Origin: DASQHW01 sp038209365
Lineage (GTDB): Bacteria > Actinomycetota > Acidimicrobiia > IMCC26256 > PALSA-610
Direction: 5' to 3'
NCBI GenBank assembly: GCA_038209365.1
Contig: JBBQXS010000034.1
Coordinates: forward strand, 1-51,594
Length of the DNA stretch: 51,594 bases
Shown here: one piece after another, positions 7,588-15,445 of the stretch
Layout: each line of letters begins with the position of its first letter
Position numbering within the stretch: position 1 is the first letter of the stretch
The notes under the pieces: generated by a model
Told to the model about the DNA's origin: nothing
What the model saw: only the letters and a program-made list of their open reading frames with translations
The model's database searches: none
Position numbers and translations under genes: made by a program

Positions 7588-7752
7588 CTAGCCGCGCGAG
7601 ACCAAGTTGCGGTCCGCTTCCCGTGAGATGACTCGGGCCAGTTCGGTGAACGCGGCCGCGACGCGCCGATGGGCGCGCGCGTTGACGGCGAGTTCGTAGT
7701 GGCCGCGCCGGACAACGAAGCACCAATCACTGTCGCCCCCTGACACGGACAT
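7588..7752 (-). CDS. small protein of unknown function
   Basis: ATG 7752 to TAG 7588 encodes 54 residues, beginning MSVSGGDSDWCFVVRRGHYE. It is rich in Arg and Ala, with an amphipathic stretch VAAAFTELARVISREADR. A stop lies 10 codons upstream in frame, so it is not the tail of a longer intact gene, though it could be a fragment. It is co-directional with the cyclase gene 202 bases upstream. No strong ribosome site is visible. The remaining bases 7753-7954 hold a short plus-strand stretch with coding-like third positions (around 7839-7898) but no intact gene. Confidence 0.4.
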   Translation of the reverse strand: MSVSGGDSDWCFVVRRGHYELAVNARAHRRVAAAFTELARVISREADRNLVSRG

Positions 7753-7954
7753 GACCCAAATGCAACAGACCCCGTCACCTCAGACGTCGTCGTCCACTGC
7801 TTCAACGTGGCCCCGAACAACGCAACACGAAGGGTCGCTCGACATTGCAGATCTCGAGCGGGCCGCGCTGTCGGCGATGTGGCTGGGCGAGTTCGAGCCT
7901 TGTATCGAGTTCCCGCCGCTTTCCAGGAAGCACCGAGGGAGCTGTTGGACGAAG

Positions 7955-9781
7955 TCAGGCGCGGCGCAGGCGGTACATCGGGATCGTCTCGAATTGCTTC
8001 GCAGTCGTAACGCGTCCGACGTACTCGGTGGCGAAGCCGGAGTTGACTTCGAGGGCGAGGAGCGCGGCGAAGGCGTCCGTCACATAAACGTCGCCCTCGG
8101 GTGTGCGGGGCTCGATGCGGGCGGCGCGGGTCAGTTCGCGTCCCCAGCTCGCGGTCTGGCCGCGGACCGGATCCGTGATCGTCATCACCGGTCCGACGTG
8201 CGCGCCAATGCGGAGGCCGAGGTCCTCGGGAAGATCCAGGGACACGCAATCCAGCTCGGCGATGGCCTCTTGGATCGCGAGCGCGCACGCGGCACCGGCG
8301 ACGACATCGGTGAGCACCACGACGATCGCGTCGCCCCATGAGTTTCGGTACACAGTCGAGGGCTCGAAGGGTCGAAGGGCGTCGGCGACTGCGCCGAGCA
8401 CGTCGTGCACGAAGGCGGGAAACTGCTCGTCACGAAGTCGGCTGAAGCCGTGAAAATCGCCGAAGAGCACGGCACGGATATCCCTCGTCCCGTTGCGATC
8501 CGATCCGCCGGATCGTGTCGCTCGCGGCGGATCCGGCCCGACGCGGATGACGTGGGTCGGACGACCGCCGCGGCGCCACGTGTCCACGTCGTGGCCCGTT
8601 CCTGCGAACGGCTCGCCCGGCTCGCCGTTCCACACTGCGAGCTGCTCGGCATCCACTCCAAGGAACGCGGCGCGATTCATCGCGTGTCCCATCGCGATGC
8701 GTGCCGCGTATCCGAAGAGCTCGTCGTCGCCGAGATACCCGGAATCCGAGGCGTGGCGGACGGTCGATGCCCGGGCGAGGCACTCTCGATATCGACGAGA
8801 CCACTCGGGCCCGGAGTCGGCAACCGACGTCCGCTCGAACTCGTCAACGTCGAAGGACAGCACGACGTTCAGCTCGATGTCACGGTCGAGCACCGCCTCG
8901 GCGACGATGATGTCGGCACCCGAAGCGAGCGAGCCGTACGCGAACCCGATGCGACGGTGGTCCAAGAAGTGCGCCACCTCCTCGGCGACGTGGGTCTCCA
9001 GCTCGGCGGGAAACCGCCGGGATGCGCCGGCGAGATCGATCCGGTGACCACAGAAGTGGAGGACCGTCGACGGCGCGAGGACGTCGAGGATCTCTTCGTC
9101 GATCCCTTTCGCCTCGCAGAGAAATCGAAGTTGTCGACGGGTCAGCGCTCGGGCCGCGACATTCTTGCCACCGGCGACTGCCGCGCGCGCCAACACGGCT
9201 CTTGCGGTCGTCGTGTCGCCGAGGACCAGTGCCGCCTCGCCCTGGGTAGCGAGATACCAATACGCGTCGTCACCTTCGAGGTTTGGGTACGCGGCCAGCA
9301 GGAGGCGCGTCTGCTCGGCGAGCTGTCGGGCTCGGTCAGGCTGGCCCGCGAGCACGCGCAAGGTCGCGGCGTTGACGCAGGAGAAGTATCCGCCATAACG
9401 GTTGGCAACCTCCTCGTACAGGTCGGCCGCCTGCGCCGCGAGCCGCACCCGCGCCGCATCCGTCGCCGCGAGCGCCCGATCCTTGGTGAGACGGGCGACG
9501 AGCGCGTGACTGTCTTCCAAGAGCTGATCCGAGACTGCCGTGCTCGACTCGAGTCGAGCACGGAGCTCCTCGGCCGCCTGCAGTGCGTGCTCGCGCGAGC
9601 CGGCCCTCGCCAGCGCGAGAGCGACGACGAAGCGTGCCTCGAGATCGTCGGGATCGACATCGACAACGCTCTGCGCTGCGTCGTATGCCAGGAGGACGTC
9701 GCCACGAGCCAGCGCGCTGCGAGCATCTCCGAGGCGATCCTCAACCACGCTGGGACGGTATCGCAGCACTCGAGATCGCAC
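7955..9781 (-). CDS. TPR-SLOG-class III nucleotide cyclase fusion
   Basis: This protein of about 608 residues has three parts. Residues 15-220 are helical repeats of the MAP3K/TRAF-binding-like type (GYFSCVNAATLRVLAGQ). Residues 240-375 resemble a SLOG Rossmann domain (VLHFCGHRIDLAG, then FAYGSLASGADIIVAEA and LNVVLSFD), a class linked to nucleotide sensing. Residues 435-605 are a class III cyclase domain, with metal-binding Asp positions in LFGDFHGFSRL (D442) and NSWGDAIVV (D484). The usual Lys before GD is replaced, and the Asn of the C-terminal N-x3-R motif appears as Thr (LTRAARI). The start is uncertain: GTG 9781 lies near a -10-like CATTAT, GTG 9748 is an alternative, and the frame is open to 9829. 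It follows the patatin gene and may feed it a cyclic nucleotide. Confidence 0.82.
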   Translation of the reverse strand: MRSRVLRYRPSVVEDRLGDARSALARGDVLLAYDAAQSVVDVDPDDLEARFVVALALARAGSREHALQAAEELRARLESSTAVSDQLLEDSHALVARLTKDRALAATDAARVRLAAQAADLYEEVANRYGGYFSCVNAATLRVLAGQPDRARQLAEQTRLLLAAYPNLEGDDAYWYLATQGEAALVLGDTTTARAVLARAAVAGGKNVAARALTRRQLRFLCEAKGIDEEILDVLAPSTVLHFCGHRIDLAGASRRFPAELETHVAEEVAHFLDHRRIGFAYGSLASGADIIVAEAVLDRDIELNVVLSFDVDEFERTSVADSGPEWSRRYRECLARASTVRHASDSGYLGDDELFGYAARIAMGHAMNRAAFLGVDAEQLAVWNGEPGEPFAGTGHDVDTWRRGGRPTHVIRVGPDPPRATRSGGSDRNGTRDIRAVLFGDFHGFSRLRDEQFPAFVHDVLGAVADALRPFEPSTVYRNSWGDAIVVVLTDVVAGAACALAIQEAIAELDCVSLDLPEDLGLRIGAHVGPVMTITDPVRGQTASWGRELTRAARIEPRTPEGDVYVTDAFAALLALEVNSGFATEYVGRVTTAKQFETIPMYRLRRA

Positions 9782-9844
9782 GTGGCCGTATAATGGTGCG
9801 CGACAAGGGCGCGGTCCGCGGCAAGGCACGCTGACTCAACACGC

Positions 9845-11554
9845 TCAACACGGCTTCAGTGCGTCGGGCGCGGCAGCCAATGCCTCCTCGGTCGCGCGCC
9901 GTCCTGCCTCGACGATCGCGTCGAAGCGTCCGAAATCGAGCAACCCGATGCCGTCGAGGCGCGGCACGATCGCGAGCGTGGCGAGCGCGCGTTGGCGGTC
10001 GGCACGGCCGCGGCTGGCCAATGTGGACGACCGCGCGAGCGTCTCCAAGATGCTCGGCAGCTGCATCTGACGGCCGGGGCGAGCGGCGCGCCGGGCCCCG
10101 GGAAGTCCGCGTGCGAGGACATCAACCGCGAGCACGGGTCCCTCGGTGGTCGCCGCCATGATCTCGATGGGCAGGTTGTCGAGCACGCCGCCGTCGACGA
10201 GAAGGCGATCGCCGTCGCGTATGGGTGGTGCGAGGCCCGGCAGCGACATGCTTGCACCGACCGCGGTGACCAGGGAGCCACGCCGGTGTACGACGGTCTC
10301 TGCAGAGGTGAGGTCTGCGCTCACGCAGAAGAAGTCGCGGGGGAGCTCTTCGACGCTGATGTCGCCGAAGAGACGATCGAGAAGTGACCGGGCGCGTTTG
10401 GCGCGGATGAGCGCGACGCGAGGGATCGCGTAGTCGGCGAACGGCTTGCGCTCCACCAGCTCGCGACGCAAGGTCGTCTCGATGGCGCGCGGCGACATTC
10501 CGGATGCGGCGAGTGCGCCGACCAGCGCACCCATGCTGGTACCGCCGAGCCGATCGATGGCGATGCCGACGTCATCCAGTGCTTGCAACACGCCGATATG
10601 GGCCGCGCCGCGAGCACCACCACCCGAAAGGATCAGACCAAGCGATCGGCCGGTCAGCCGCCGAGCTGCGCGGCCGATCGCGGCGGCGTCGTGCGGCCCG
10701 CCGACAAGGTGATGGTTTCGCGGCGACAACGTGCGCAATGCCTGACCGACGGCGCCGCGTCCGGCGCTGCCGAACAACACGAGATCAGGCCGGATTCCCC
10801 GTGAAAGCGGCTCGAATGTCGCGCCCGCTCGCGCAACGACTACGACACGGTCGGCCTCGCGTTCGCAGAAGCGGAACCATTCGTCACGCTCGGCTGACGC
10901 GACCAAGACGACATACGGGTCGGCGCGTTCCAGTGATTCGACGACGCGACCCCAAGTCGCGGAGTCGCCGTCCGGTTCGGAGAACACGCGTACCTGCCCG
11001 GGGTGGAGCGTGTTCGTGAGGCCATCGACGACCTCCGGTACGGGAGCGCCCTGATGCAGCGGCAGGACCGCCAGCACCTGGGAGGACGGTGCGTGCGACG
11101 CGCTCGCCGGTCGGCTCTCGAAGACGAGCTGGGTCAGTGCCCGGACCATTGCGCGTGCGAACGCCGCGTCGGTATCGACGAGGGCGTCGAAGGCGGACTT
11201 GGAGACCCGCCAGACTTCGCTGTCGCGCACGGCTTGGACCGTGGCAGTACGCGGTTTGCCCGCGAGGAGCGCGAGCTCACCGAAAGGCACACCCGCCCGC
11301 AACAGTCGCACCCGCTCAGTGTCTCCGGGGCCGCCCAACACCACGAGCAACCCCGATCGCACGATGTAGAACGCGTCGCCGGGTTCACCGCGTCGCAGGA
11401 CACACTCGCCGGCAAGAGGCGTCAGAAGGTCGCTCCCGGCGGCCAGCTCCCGCAATGCCGGGCGCCCGACAGAGGCGAAGACGCCGACGCTCGCGATCGC
11501 GTCTACGACCTCATCGATCGCCACTCGCTTCGTCCCCGCGTCATCGTCATGCAA
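9845..11554 (-). CDS. patatin-like phospholipase with N-terminal cyclic-nucleotide-binding domain
   Basis: This 569-residue protein is built like neuropathy-target-esterase-type lipases. Residues 17-140 form a CAP/CRP-type cyclic-nucleotide-binding domain with an intact phosphate-binding cassette (FGELALLAGKPRTATV, 91-106). Residues 160-300 form the linker domain common in this family. Residues 305-500 form a patatin domain with oxyanion loop GGGARG (311-316), nucleophile Ser340 in GGTSMG and catalytic Asp454 in DGG. All catalytic elements are present, so it should be an active lipid hydrolase. ATG 11554 has GGAG five bases upstream. The cyclase gene follows at once on the same strand, which suggests nucleotide-controlled lipid hydrolysis. 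Similar proteins without cyclase partners exist in mycobacteria, so a housekeeping role is possible. Confidence 0.92.
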   Translation of the reverse strand: MHDDDAGTKRVAIDEVVDAIASVGVFASVGRPALRELAAGSDLLTPLAGECVLRRGEPGDAFYIVRSGLLVVLGGPGDTERVRLLRAGVPFGELALLAGKPRTATVQAVRDSEVWRVSKSAFDALVDTDAAFARAMVRALTQLVFESRPASASHAPSSQVLAVLPLHQGAPVPEVVDGLTNTLHPGQVRVFSEPDGDSATWGRVVESLERADPYVVLVASAERDEWFRFCEREADRVVVVARAGATFEPLSRGIRPDLVLFGSAGRGAVGQALRTLSPRNHHLVGGPHDAAAIGRAARRLTGRSLGLILSGGGARGAAHIGVLQALDDVGIAIDRLGGTSMGALVGALAASGMSPRAIETTLRRELVERKPFADYAIPRVALIRAKRARSLLDRLFGDISVEELPRDFFCVSADLTSAETVVHRRGSLVTAVGASMSLPGLAPPIRDGDRLLVDGGVLDNLPIEIMAATTEGPVLAVDVLARGLPGARRAARPGRQMQLPSILETLARSSTLASRGRADRQRALATLAIVPRLDGIGLLDFGRFDAIVEAGRRATEEALAAAPDALKPC

Positions 11555-11737
11555 TCTCCGTCAAGCTTCGCACCTCTGCGAACCGCGGCACCATCCCGGC
11601 CCACACGCCTGGACGCCCGGAGATGGCATGACCGTCGGTCCCGATGGTGAGTTCCCGCACGTTCGTTGTGTGTCCCACGGCACGGTCGCGTTCCTTCCTT
11701 CGGCGCATCGTGTGCTTGTTCGACAGAGGAGGACACG

Positions 11738-11893
11738 ATGAAGAGGAACGAACTGCGGCCGATGCGGATCCGTTCGAGTGCATCCCGTCCCCGAGTCGAC
11801 GACATGCCGGTGCTCCCGTCGTACTTGCAGCGTTACGCCGACGAACACGAGGCGTGGCATGCGCATCGGCGGGACGCCGGCCAGAAGATTTGA
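11738..11893 (+). CDS. small basic protein of unknown function
   Basis: ATG 11738 to TGA 11893 encodes 51 residues: a basic N-terminal half (MKRNELRPMRIRSSASRPR) and a C-terminal half with SYLQRYADEHEAWHAHRR. The start is well supported by AGAGGAGG ending six bases upstream, one of the strongest ribosome sites in the window. I do not recognise it. It is divergent from the patatin gene and convergent with the translin-like gene. The flanking bases 11555-11737 should hold promoters for both directions, but I cannot assign them. Confidence 0.6.
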   Translation: MKRNELRPMRIRSSASRPRVDDMPVLPSYLQRYADEHEAWHAHRRDAGQKI

Positions 11894-11951
11894 GGCGAGC
11901 CGGGGGTCGCCAACGACGCCGACCCCCGCTCGCGCCGCTCTCTGCAAATGA

Positions 11952-12593
11952 CTAAGCGCCGGTTGCCCGCTGCGCGGAGGTGATCGCGCCCTGCAGGCGA
12001 GAGGCAACCGTTGCCGTCGTGATGTCGCCACGGGTGCGCTCGAGCACGGCGCGTAAGGCATCGGTCGTGCGCCGGAGACCACCGGTGACGCCATCGGGAT
12101 AGTCGATCGTGACGAGCAGCGAATAGATGTCGTCCATCGCGCCCATCAGTGTCTCGGCTCGCGACAGATCGCCGCCGCGCAGCTGATCGAGGAGTTGGCG
12201 GCGCAGTTCGCTCGCGGCTTCCGCGAGGCCGTTGCAGTACGGCGCGATGTCGATCTTCAGCTCGTCGGGACCGGGCAGCTGCTGATCGCGGACCAGCGCG
12301 AGCGTGAGCCACGCCTCGGCGAGCTCCTTCTTCGCGTCGTGCAGCGGTCCGTTGGTGCGGACATCGGGATGACCGACCAACGCCTCGTCTGCTTGCGCAA
12401 TGTGGTCACGCGCCTCACGCGCGAGCTGCTCGGCACTGTCGTACTCGCGTCGATGCGTCGCGCGGATCGAAGCGGCACAAGCCTGGATCGCCTTGCGAGA
12501 CGCGGCGATCGTGACCTCGCGCGCGTGGTGCTTGTCCTCGAATGCGGCTCGTGCGAGCTCGCCCAGGGAGGCGATCTCGGCGGCTCGGTCCAC
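11952..12593 (-). CDS. translin-family protein
   Basis: This 213-residue, mostly alpha-helical protein resembles the translin/TRAX superfamily, seen in TIASRKAIQACAASIRATHR (about 28-47), the acidic/basic helix around REYDSAEQLAREARDH, and the late segment RAETLMGAMDDIYSLLVTID. Eukaryotic translins bind single-stranded DNA and RNA, and TRAX supplies RNase activity; bacterial members are little studied and sometimes mislabelled as haloacid dehalogenases. GTG 12593 has TAGCAT seven bases upstream, fitting leaderless transcription. It stands alone after sepX. Nucleic-acid binding is inferred from the family only. Confidence 0.75.
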   Translation of the reverse strand: MDRAAEIASLGELARAAFEDKHHAREVTIAASRKAIQACAASIRATHRREYDSAEQLAREARDHIAQADEALVGHPDVRTNGPLHDAKKELAEAWLTLALVRDQQLPGPDELKIDIAPYCNGLAEAASELRRQLLDQLRGGDLSRAETLMGAMDDIYSLLVTIDYPDGVTGGLRRTTDALRAVLERTRGDITTATVASRLQGAITSAQRATGA

Positions 12594-12607
12594 ACCCTCG
12601 ATGCTAT

Positions 12608-12652
12608 GACACGACGAAGAGGGACACTACGAAGAGGGACACTACGAAGAGG
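12608..12652. repeat. three tandem copies of a 15-base unit
   Basis: GACACGACGAAGAGG (12608-12622) is followed by two identical copies of GACACTACGAAGAGG (12623-12637 and 12638-12652). The third copy contains the sepX stop codon (TAG, 12644-12642). Together with the longer duplication just upstream, this marks the 3' end of sepX as a site of repeat expansion. Confidence 0.9.
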
Positions 12653-13121
12653 CGACCTGCCCGAGCGGACGCTCCGCGCGGCGGGCCGGGATGGAAGAGG
12701 TGACGGGCCCGAGCGGACGCTCCGCGCGGCGGGACGGAATCGGATGCACCTTGAGCGCACGTTCGGCCTGCACGGAGCGGGCCCACGCCCACAGCGATCC
12801 GAACGCGGCCAGCGCGACGTCGGCGACGGCGTGGAGCGCCCATACCGCGGCGAGATTCGTGGCGAGCGCGAGCAGGCCGCTCACACCGACGGCGATCAGC
12901 AACACGCGGATCACGTCGCGCCGGCGCTTGGCGGCGCGCTGACCCGGGTTGGCGCGCATGGCGTCGAGGTGGAGCGCCCCATTGGTTCGTCCGAGCGCGT
13001 CGAGCCGGAAATTGAAATCGCCGATCGAGTCGTTCGTTCGCTCAGTGCGCGACCGCAGAAGAGGCGGCAAGAGTACGACCGCCCACAACGCAGCGAGTAT
13101 GACCAAGACCACCAGCGTCAA
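12642..13121 (-). CDS. sepX: SepX/GlpR-like membrane protein (gephyrin-like protein receptor)
   Basis: This 159-residue protein has a first membrane helix at residues 2-20, a cytoplasmic stretch around ERTNDSIGDFNFRLDALGRT, and two more hydrophobic segments at about 70-88 and 90-112. The length and order fit the SepX/GlpR family, which in Streptomyces and Corynebacterium is a divisome membrane protein bound by the MoeA-like protein Glp. A moeA/glp gene coupled to galU lies 3 kb upstream, as in those genomes, though here moaA and moaC lie between. The C-terminus has a 16-residue tandem repeat (residues about 128-159). The frame begins at TTG 13121; GTG 13114 is an alternative. Confidence 0.72.
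   Translation of the reverse strand: MTLVVLVILAALWAVVLLPPLLRSRTERTNDSIGDFNFRLDALGRTNGALHLDAMRANPGQRAAKRRRDVIRVLLIAVGVSGLLALATNLAAVWALHAVADVALAAFGSLWAWARSVQAERALKVHPIPSRRAERPLGPVTSSIPARRAERPLGQVASS
12660..12733. repeat. 48-base in-frame duplication within sepX
   Basis: The same 26 bases occur at 12660-12685 and 12708-12733, offset by 48 bases. In the protein this gives two 16-residue units, IPSRRAERPLGPVTSS and IPARRAERPLGQVASS, at the extreme C-terminus. The offset is a multiple of three, so the reading frame is kept. Confidence 0.9.
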
Positions 13122-13263
13122 GACCTCTCGACCGCCTTTGTTCTCGAAGACCGTAACAACGCGTGATGTCCAAGTGGTGGACCGCGATTCGTTGCAGTCT
13201 TACGAGGCGGTCAGCCGATCTCAAACTGTGGCGGCGCGTTCGAGGTGATGTCCGCTTCGCGCG

Positions 13264-13764
13264 CTACAGCCCGAACGGGTCGCTCGTGTCACCGGGACGA
13301 CGCCATGTGCCCGACCGACCACCGGTTTTCTCCCACAGCTGCAACTCGCCGATCGTCATCGAGCGGTCGACCGACTTGCACATGTCGTAGATCGTCAGTG
13401 CCGCGATTGCCGCGGCAGTGAGCGCCTCCATCTCGACACCGGTGCGATCCACAGTGTCGACATTCGCCTCGACTTCCACGTACCGGTCCTCGATGCGGAA
13501 GTTGACGAGGACCGCACCTACGAGCAGTGGATGGCAGAGTGGGAGCAGGTTCGGTGTCTGCTTGGCGGCCTGGATTCCCGCCACCCGGGCGACTGCCAGC
13601 ACGTCACCCTTGGTGATGGCTCCCGACGCGATCTTGGAGGACGTGTCGGGCTCCATGTACACGCGGCAGCGGGCGGACGCACGGCGGTGACTGGGCTCCT
13701 TGGCGGAGACGTCGACCATGCGTGCCCGACCGAGAGGGTCGAGGTGGGTGAACTCGGAGGCCAC
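13264..13764 (-). CDS. moaC: cyclic pyranopterin monophosphate synthase MoaC
   Basis: MoaC converts the MoaA product (3',8-cyclo-7,8-dihydro-GTP) into cyclic pyranopterin monophosphate, the first stable molybdenum cofactor intermediate. The 166-residue sequence shows family blocks FTHLDPLGRARMVDVSAKEP at the start, KGDVLAVARVAGIQAAKQT, LLPLCHPL, and VEMEALTAAAIAALTIYDMC near the end. Length is normal. GTG 13764 is chosen because homology begins there and TACACT lies eight bases upstream; the frame is open to 13812. It lies 129 bases after moaA on the same strand. Confidence 0.96.
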   Translation of the reverse strand: MASEFTHLDPLGRARMVDVSAKEPSHRRASARCRVYMEPDTSSKIASGAITKGDVLAVARVAGIQAAKQTPNLLPLCHPLLVGAVLVNFRIEDRYVEVEANVDTVDRTGVEMEALTAAAIAALTIYDMCKSVDRSMTIGELQLWEKTGGRSGTWRRPGDTSDPFGL

Positions 13765-13893
13765 GGGCGGCAAGTGTAGATGCGCCCGCGGATGGCCGTC
13801 GCCGAGACCCATTTACTGCGGGACGCGGGCGGACGAATACTCACGGACAGCGAGAACGCCCAAGCGTGGCAACGCGCCCGTTGGCCCGCGTCG

Positions 13894-14931
13894 TCAGCCG
13901 CCGATCTGGCTCATCGACCGTCCCGGGCGCACGAAGTCGACCTGTCCGATGCGATGGCCGGCCCATTTGGCGCCGACCGCACGCGTGATCGCGTCTGCCA
14001 GTCGATCGTCGAGATCGGTCGCGTCGAGACCGCCGTCGGTTCGTAGCAGGCTGCGCAGATCGGTTTCGTCGAGTGCGAACAGACACGTGCGGAACTGACC
14101 TTCGGCGGTGAGGCGCACCCGGTCGCAGTGATCGCAGAACGGCTCGGTCACGCTGGCGATCACGCCGACGTCGCCGATGCCGTCGCGGTACACAAATCGT
14201 TCAGCAGGTTCGACATGCTCGTGAAGATCACCCTCGATGCTTCGCGAGAGGTCCAGCGGGAACACCTCACCGATGCGCTCGATGATCTCGTGTGCCGGTA
14301 CGACCTTGTCCTGACTCCACTCCCCTTGCGCGTCGAGCGGCATGAATTCGATGAAGCGCATTCCAACTCCGCGGTCGCGACCAAAGCGAGCAAGATCTAC
14401 GACCTCGTCGTCGTTCACCCCGCGCATCACGACTGCGTTCACCTTCACCGGCGAGAGTCCCGCGTCGAGCGCGGCGTCGATTCCGGCGAGCACCCGTTGC
14501 AGCTCGTCGCGCTTGGTCAATGCGAAAAATCGCTCACGTTGCAACGAGTCGAGCGAGACGTTGATTCGACGCAGCCCGACTGCGGCGAGCTCGTGCGCGA
14601 GCTCCGGAAGCTTCACACCGTTCGTCGTCATCGCGATGTCGACGTCGAGCGGCGCGAGCATCTGCACGAGCCGGGTGACGTGGGCCCGGATCAGCGGTTC
14701 ACCTCCGGTGACGCGTACCGACTCGAACCCGAACCGCTCCACGCAGACGCGAGCGACGCGCGCAATCTCTTCGTAGGTGAGCAGCTCGTCACGGGGCAGC
14801 CATTGCATCCCCTCTTCCGGCATGCAATACGCGCACCGGAAGTTGCACCGATCGGTGATCGAGACCCGCAGATCCTTGACGCGCCGAGCAAAGGAGTCGA
14901 CGAGGGGAATCGGCGCTGCGTGCGGGTTCAC
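13894..14931 (-). CDS. moaA: GTP 3',8-cyclase MoaA (radical SAM)
   Basis: This 345-residue radical SAM enzyme catalyses the first step of molybdenum cofactor synthesis from GTP. The N-terminal [4Fe-4S] motif is C29-x3-C33-x2-C36 (CNFRCAYC). RVTGGEPLIR binds S-adenosylmethionine, and the C-terminal cluster ligands are in PFCDHCDRVRL and the Cys of FRTCLF. The protein ends in Gly-Gly, the functionally important tail of MoaA. GTG 14931 has TAACCT six bases upstream (leaderless type). With moaC and moeA nearby, it could supply the molybdoenzyme at 5513-6253. Confidence 0.97.
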   Translation of the reverse strand: MNPHAAPIPLVDSFARRVKDLRVSITDRCNFRCAYCMPEEGMQWLPRDELLTYEEIARVARVCVERFGFESVRVTGGEPLIRAHVTRLVQMLAPLDVDIAMTTNGVKLPELAHELAAVGLRRINVSLDSLQRERFFALTKRDELQRVLAGIDAALDAGLSPVKVNAVVMRGVNDDEVVDLARFGRDRGVGMRFIEFMPLDAQGEWSQDKVVPAHEIIERIGEVFPLDLSRSIEGDLHEHVEPAERFVYRDGIGDVGVIASVTEPFCDHCDRVRLTAEGQFRTCLFALDETDLRSLLRTDGGLDATDLDDRLADAITRAVGAKWAGHRIGQVDFVRPGRSMSQIGG

Positions 14932-15445
14932 CCCGTCAGGTTAGGGGTGCGCCGTTGTGGCGGCCCCGGAGGCGGGTTCGCTCTGGCTCCCCGCCGGCGC
15001 AGCGACCAACTTCAGCCGACGGCTCTTTGCCTCTCCGGGTGTGCAACGTCGCGCCAGCCCGTCGCGCCATTACACCGTTGCCACGTTGGTTGCAGTCTCC
15101 CAATTGCTGTTCGCCCGCCACGGCGACCCGTGACGTATACGTTCTACCACTCTCCGTGGGATACGCAAAGCGCCTTCGCGAACCGGTGACGTTCGCCACT
15201 CCACCGAACAAAGGCTTGTCCCGGCGTCCTCTTGCGCCGAATACTCCGGACAGCGGATCGCTCCAAGAGCGGGTCGGGCAGAGCTCAACGGCGAGCTCGG
15301 TATCACAACGACAGGCGTCATGGTCCCCTCCGGCGCCGGGACGATGTGGAGCCCCTTCCGGGACGACCCGCACCCCAGTGGGGCGGCACGGCGGGTCTTC
15401 GGGCGGAGATCCGTTTGCTGTCGCGTGAGGACCGAGCGAGGGACG
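14932..15445. other. long intergenic region, possible small ORF
   Basis: These 514 bases lie between moeA and moaA, both on the minus strand. A minus-strand frame 15321-15070 (83 residues, beginning MTPVVVIPSSPLSSARP) has GGAGG five bases before its ATG. Its third positions are not G/C-rich like the neighbouring genes, so I do not call it. A short palindrome ACGTATACGT lies at about 15133-15142. The moaA promoter is at 14943-14938. I do not recognise a molybdenum cofactor riboswitch here, though I cannot rule out structure. Confidence 0.3.

Noticed and set aside
7955..11554. Calling the cyclase-patatin pair a CBASS or Pycsar system outright
   Set aside because: There is no CD-NTase, no accessory Cap protein, and the cyclase architecture differs from known Pycsar cyclases. 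Nucleotide-binding patatins also occur as ordinary genes. I report it only as a candidate.
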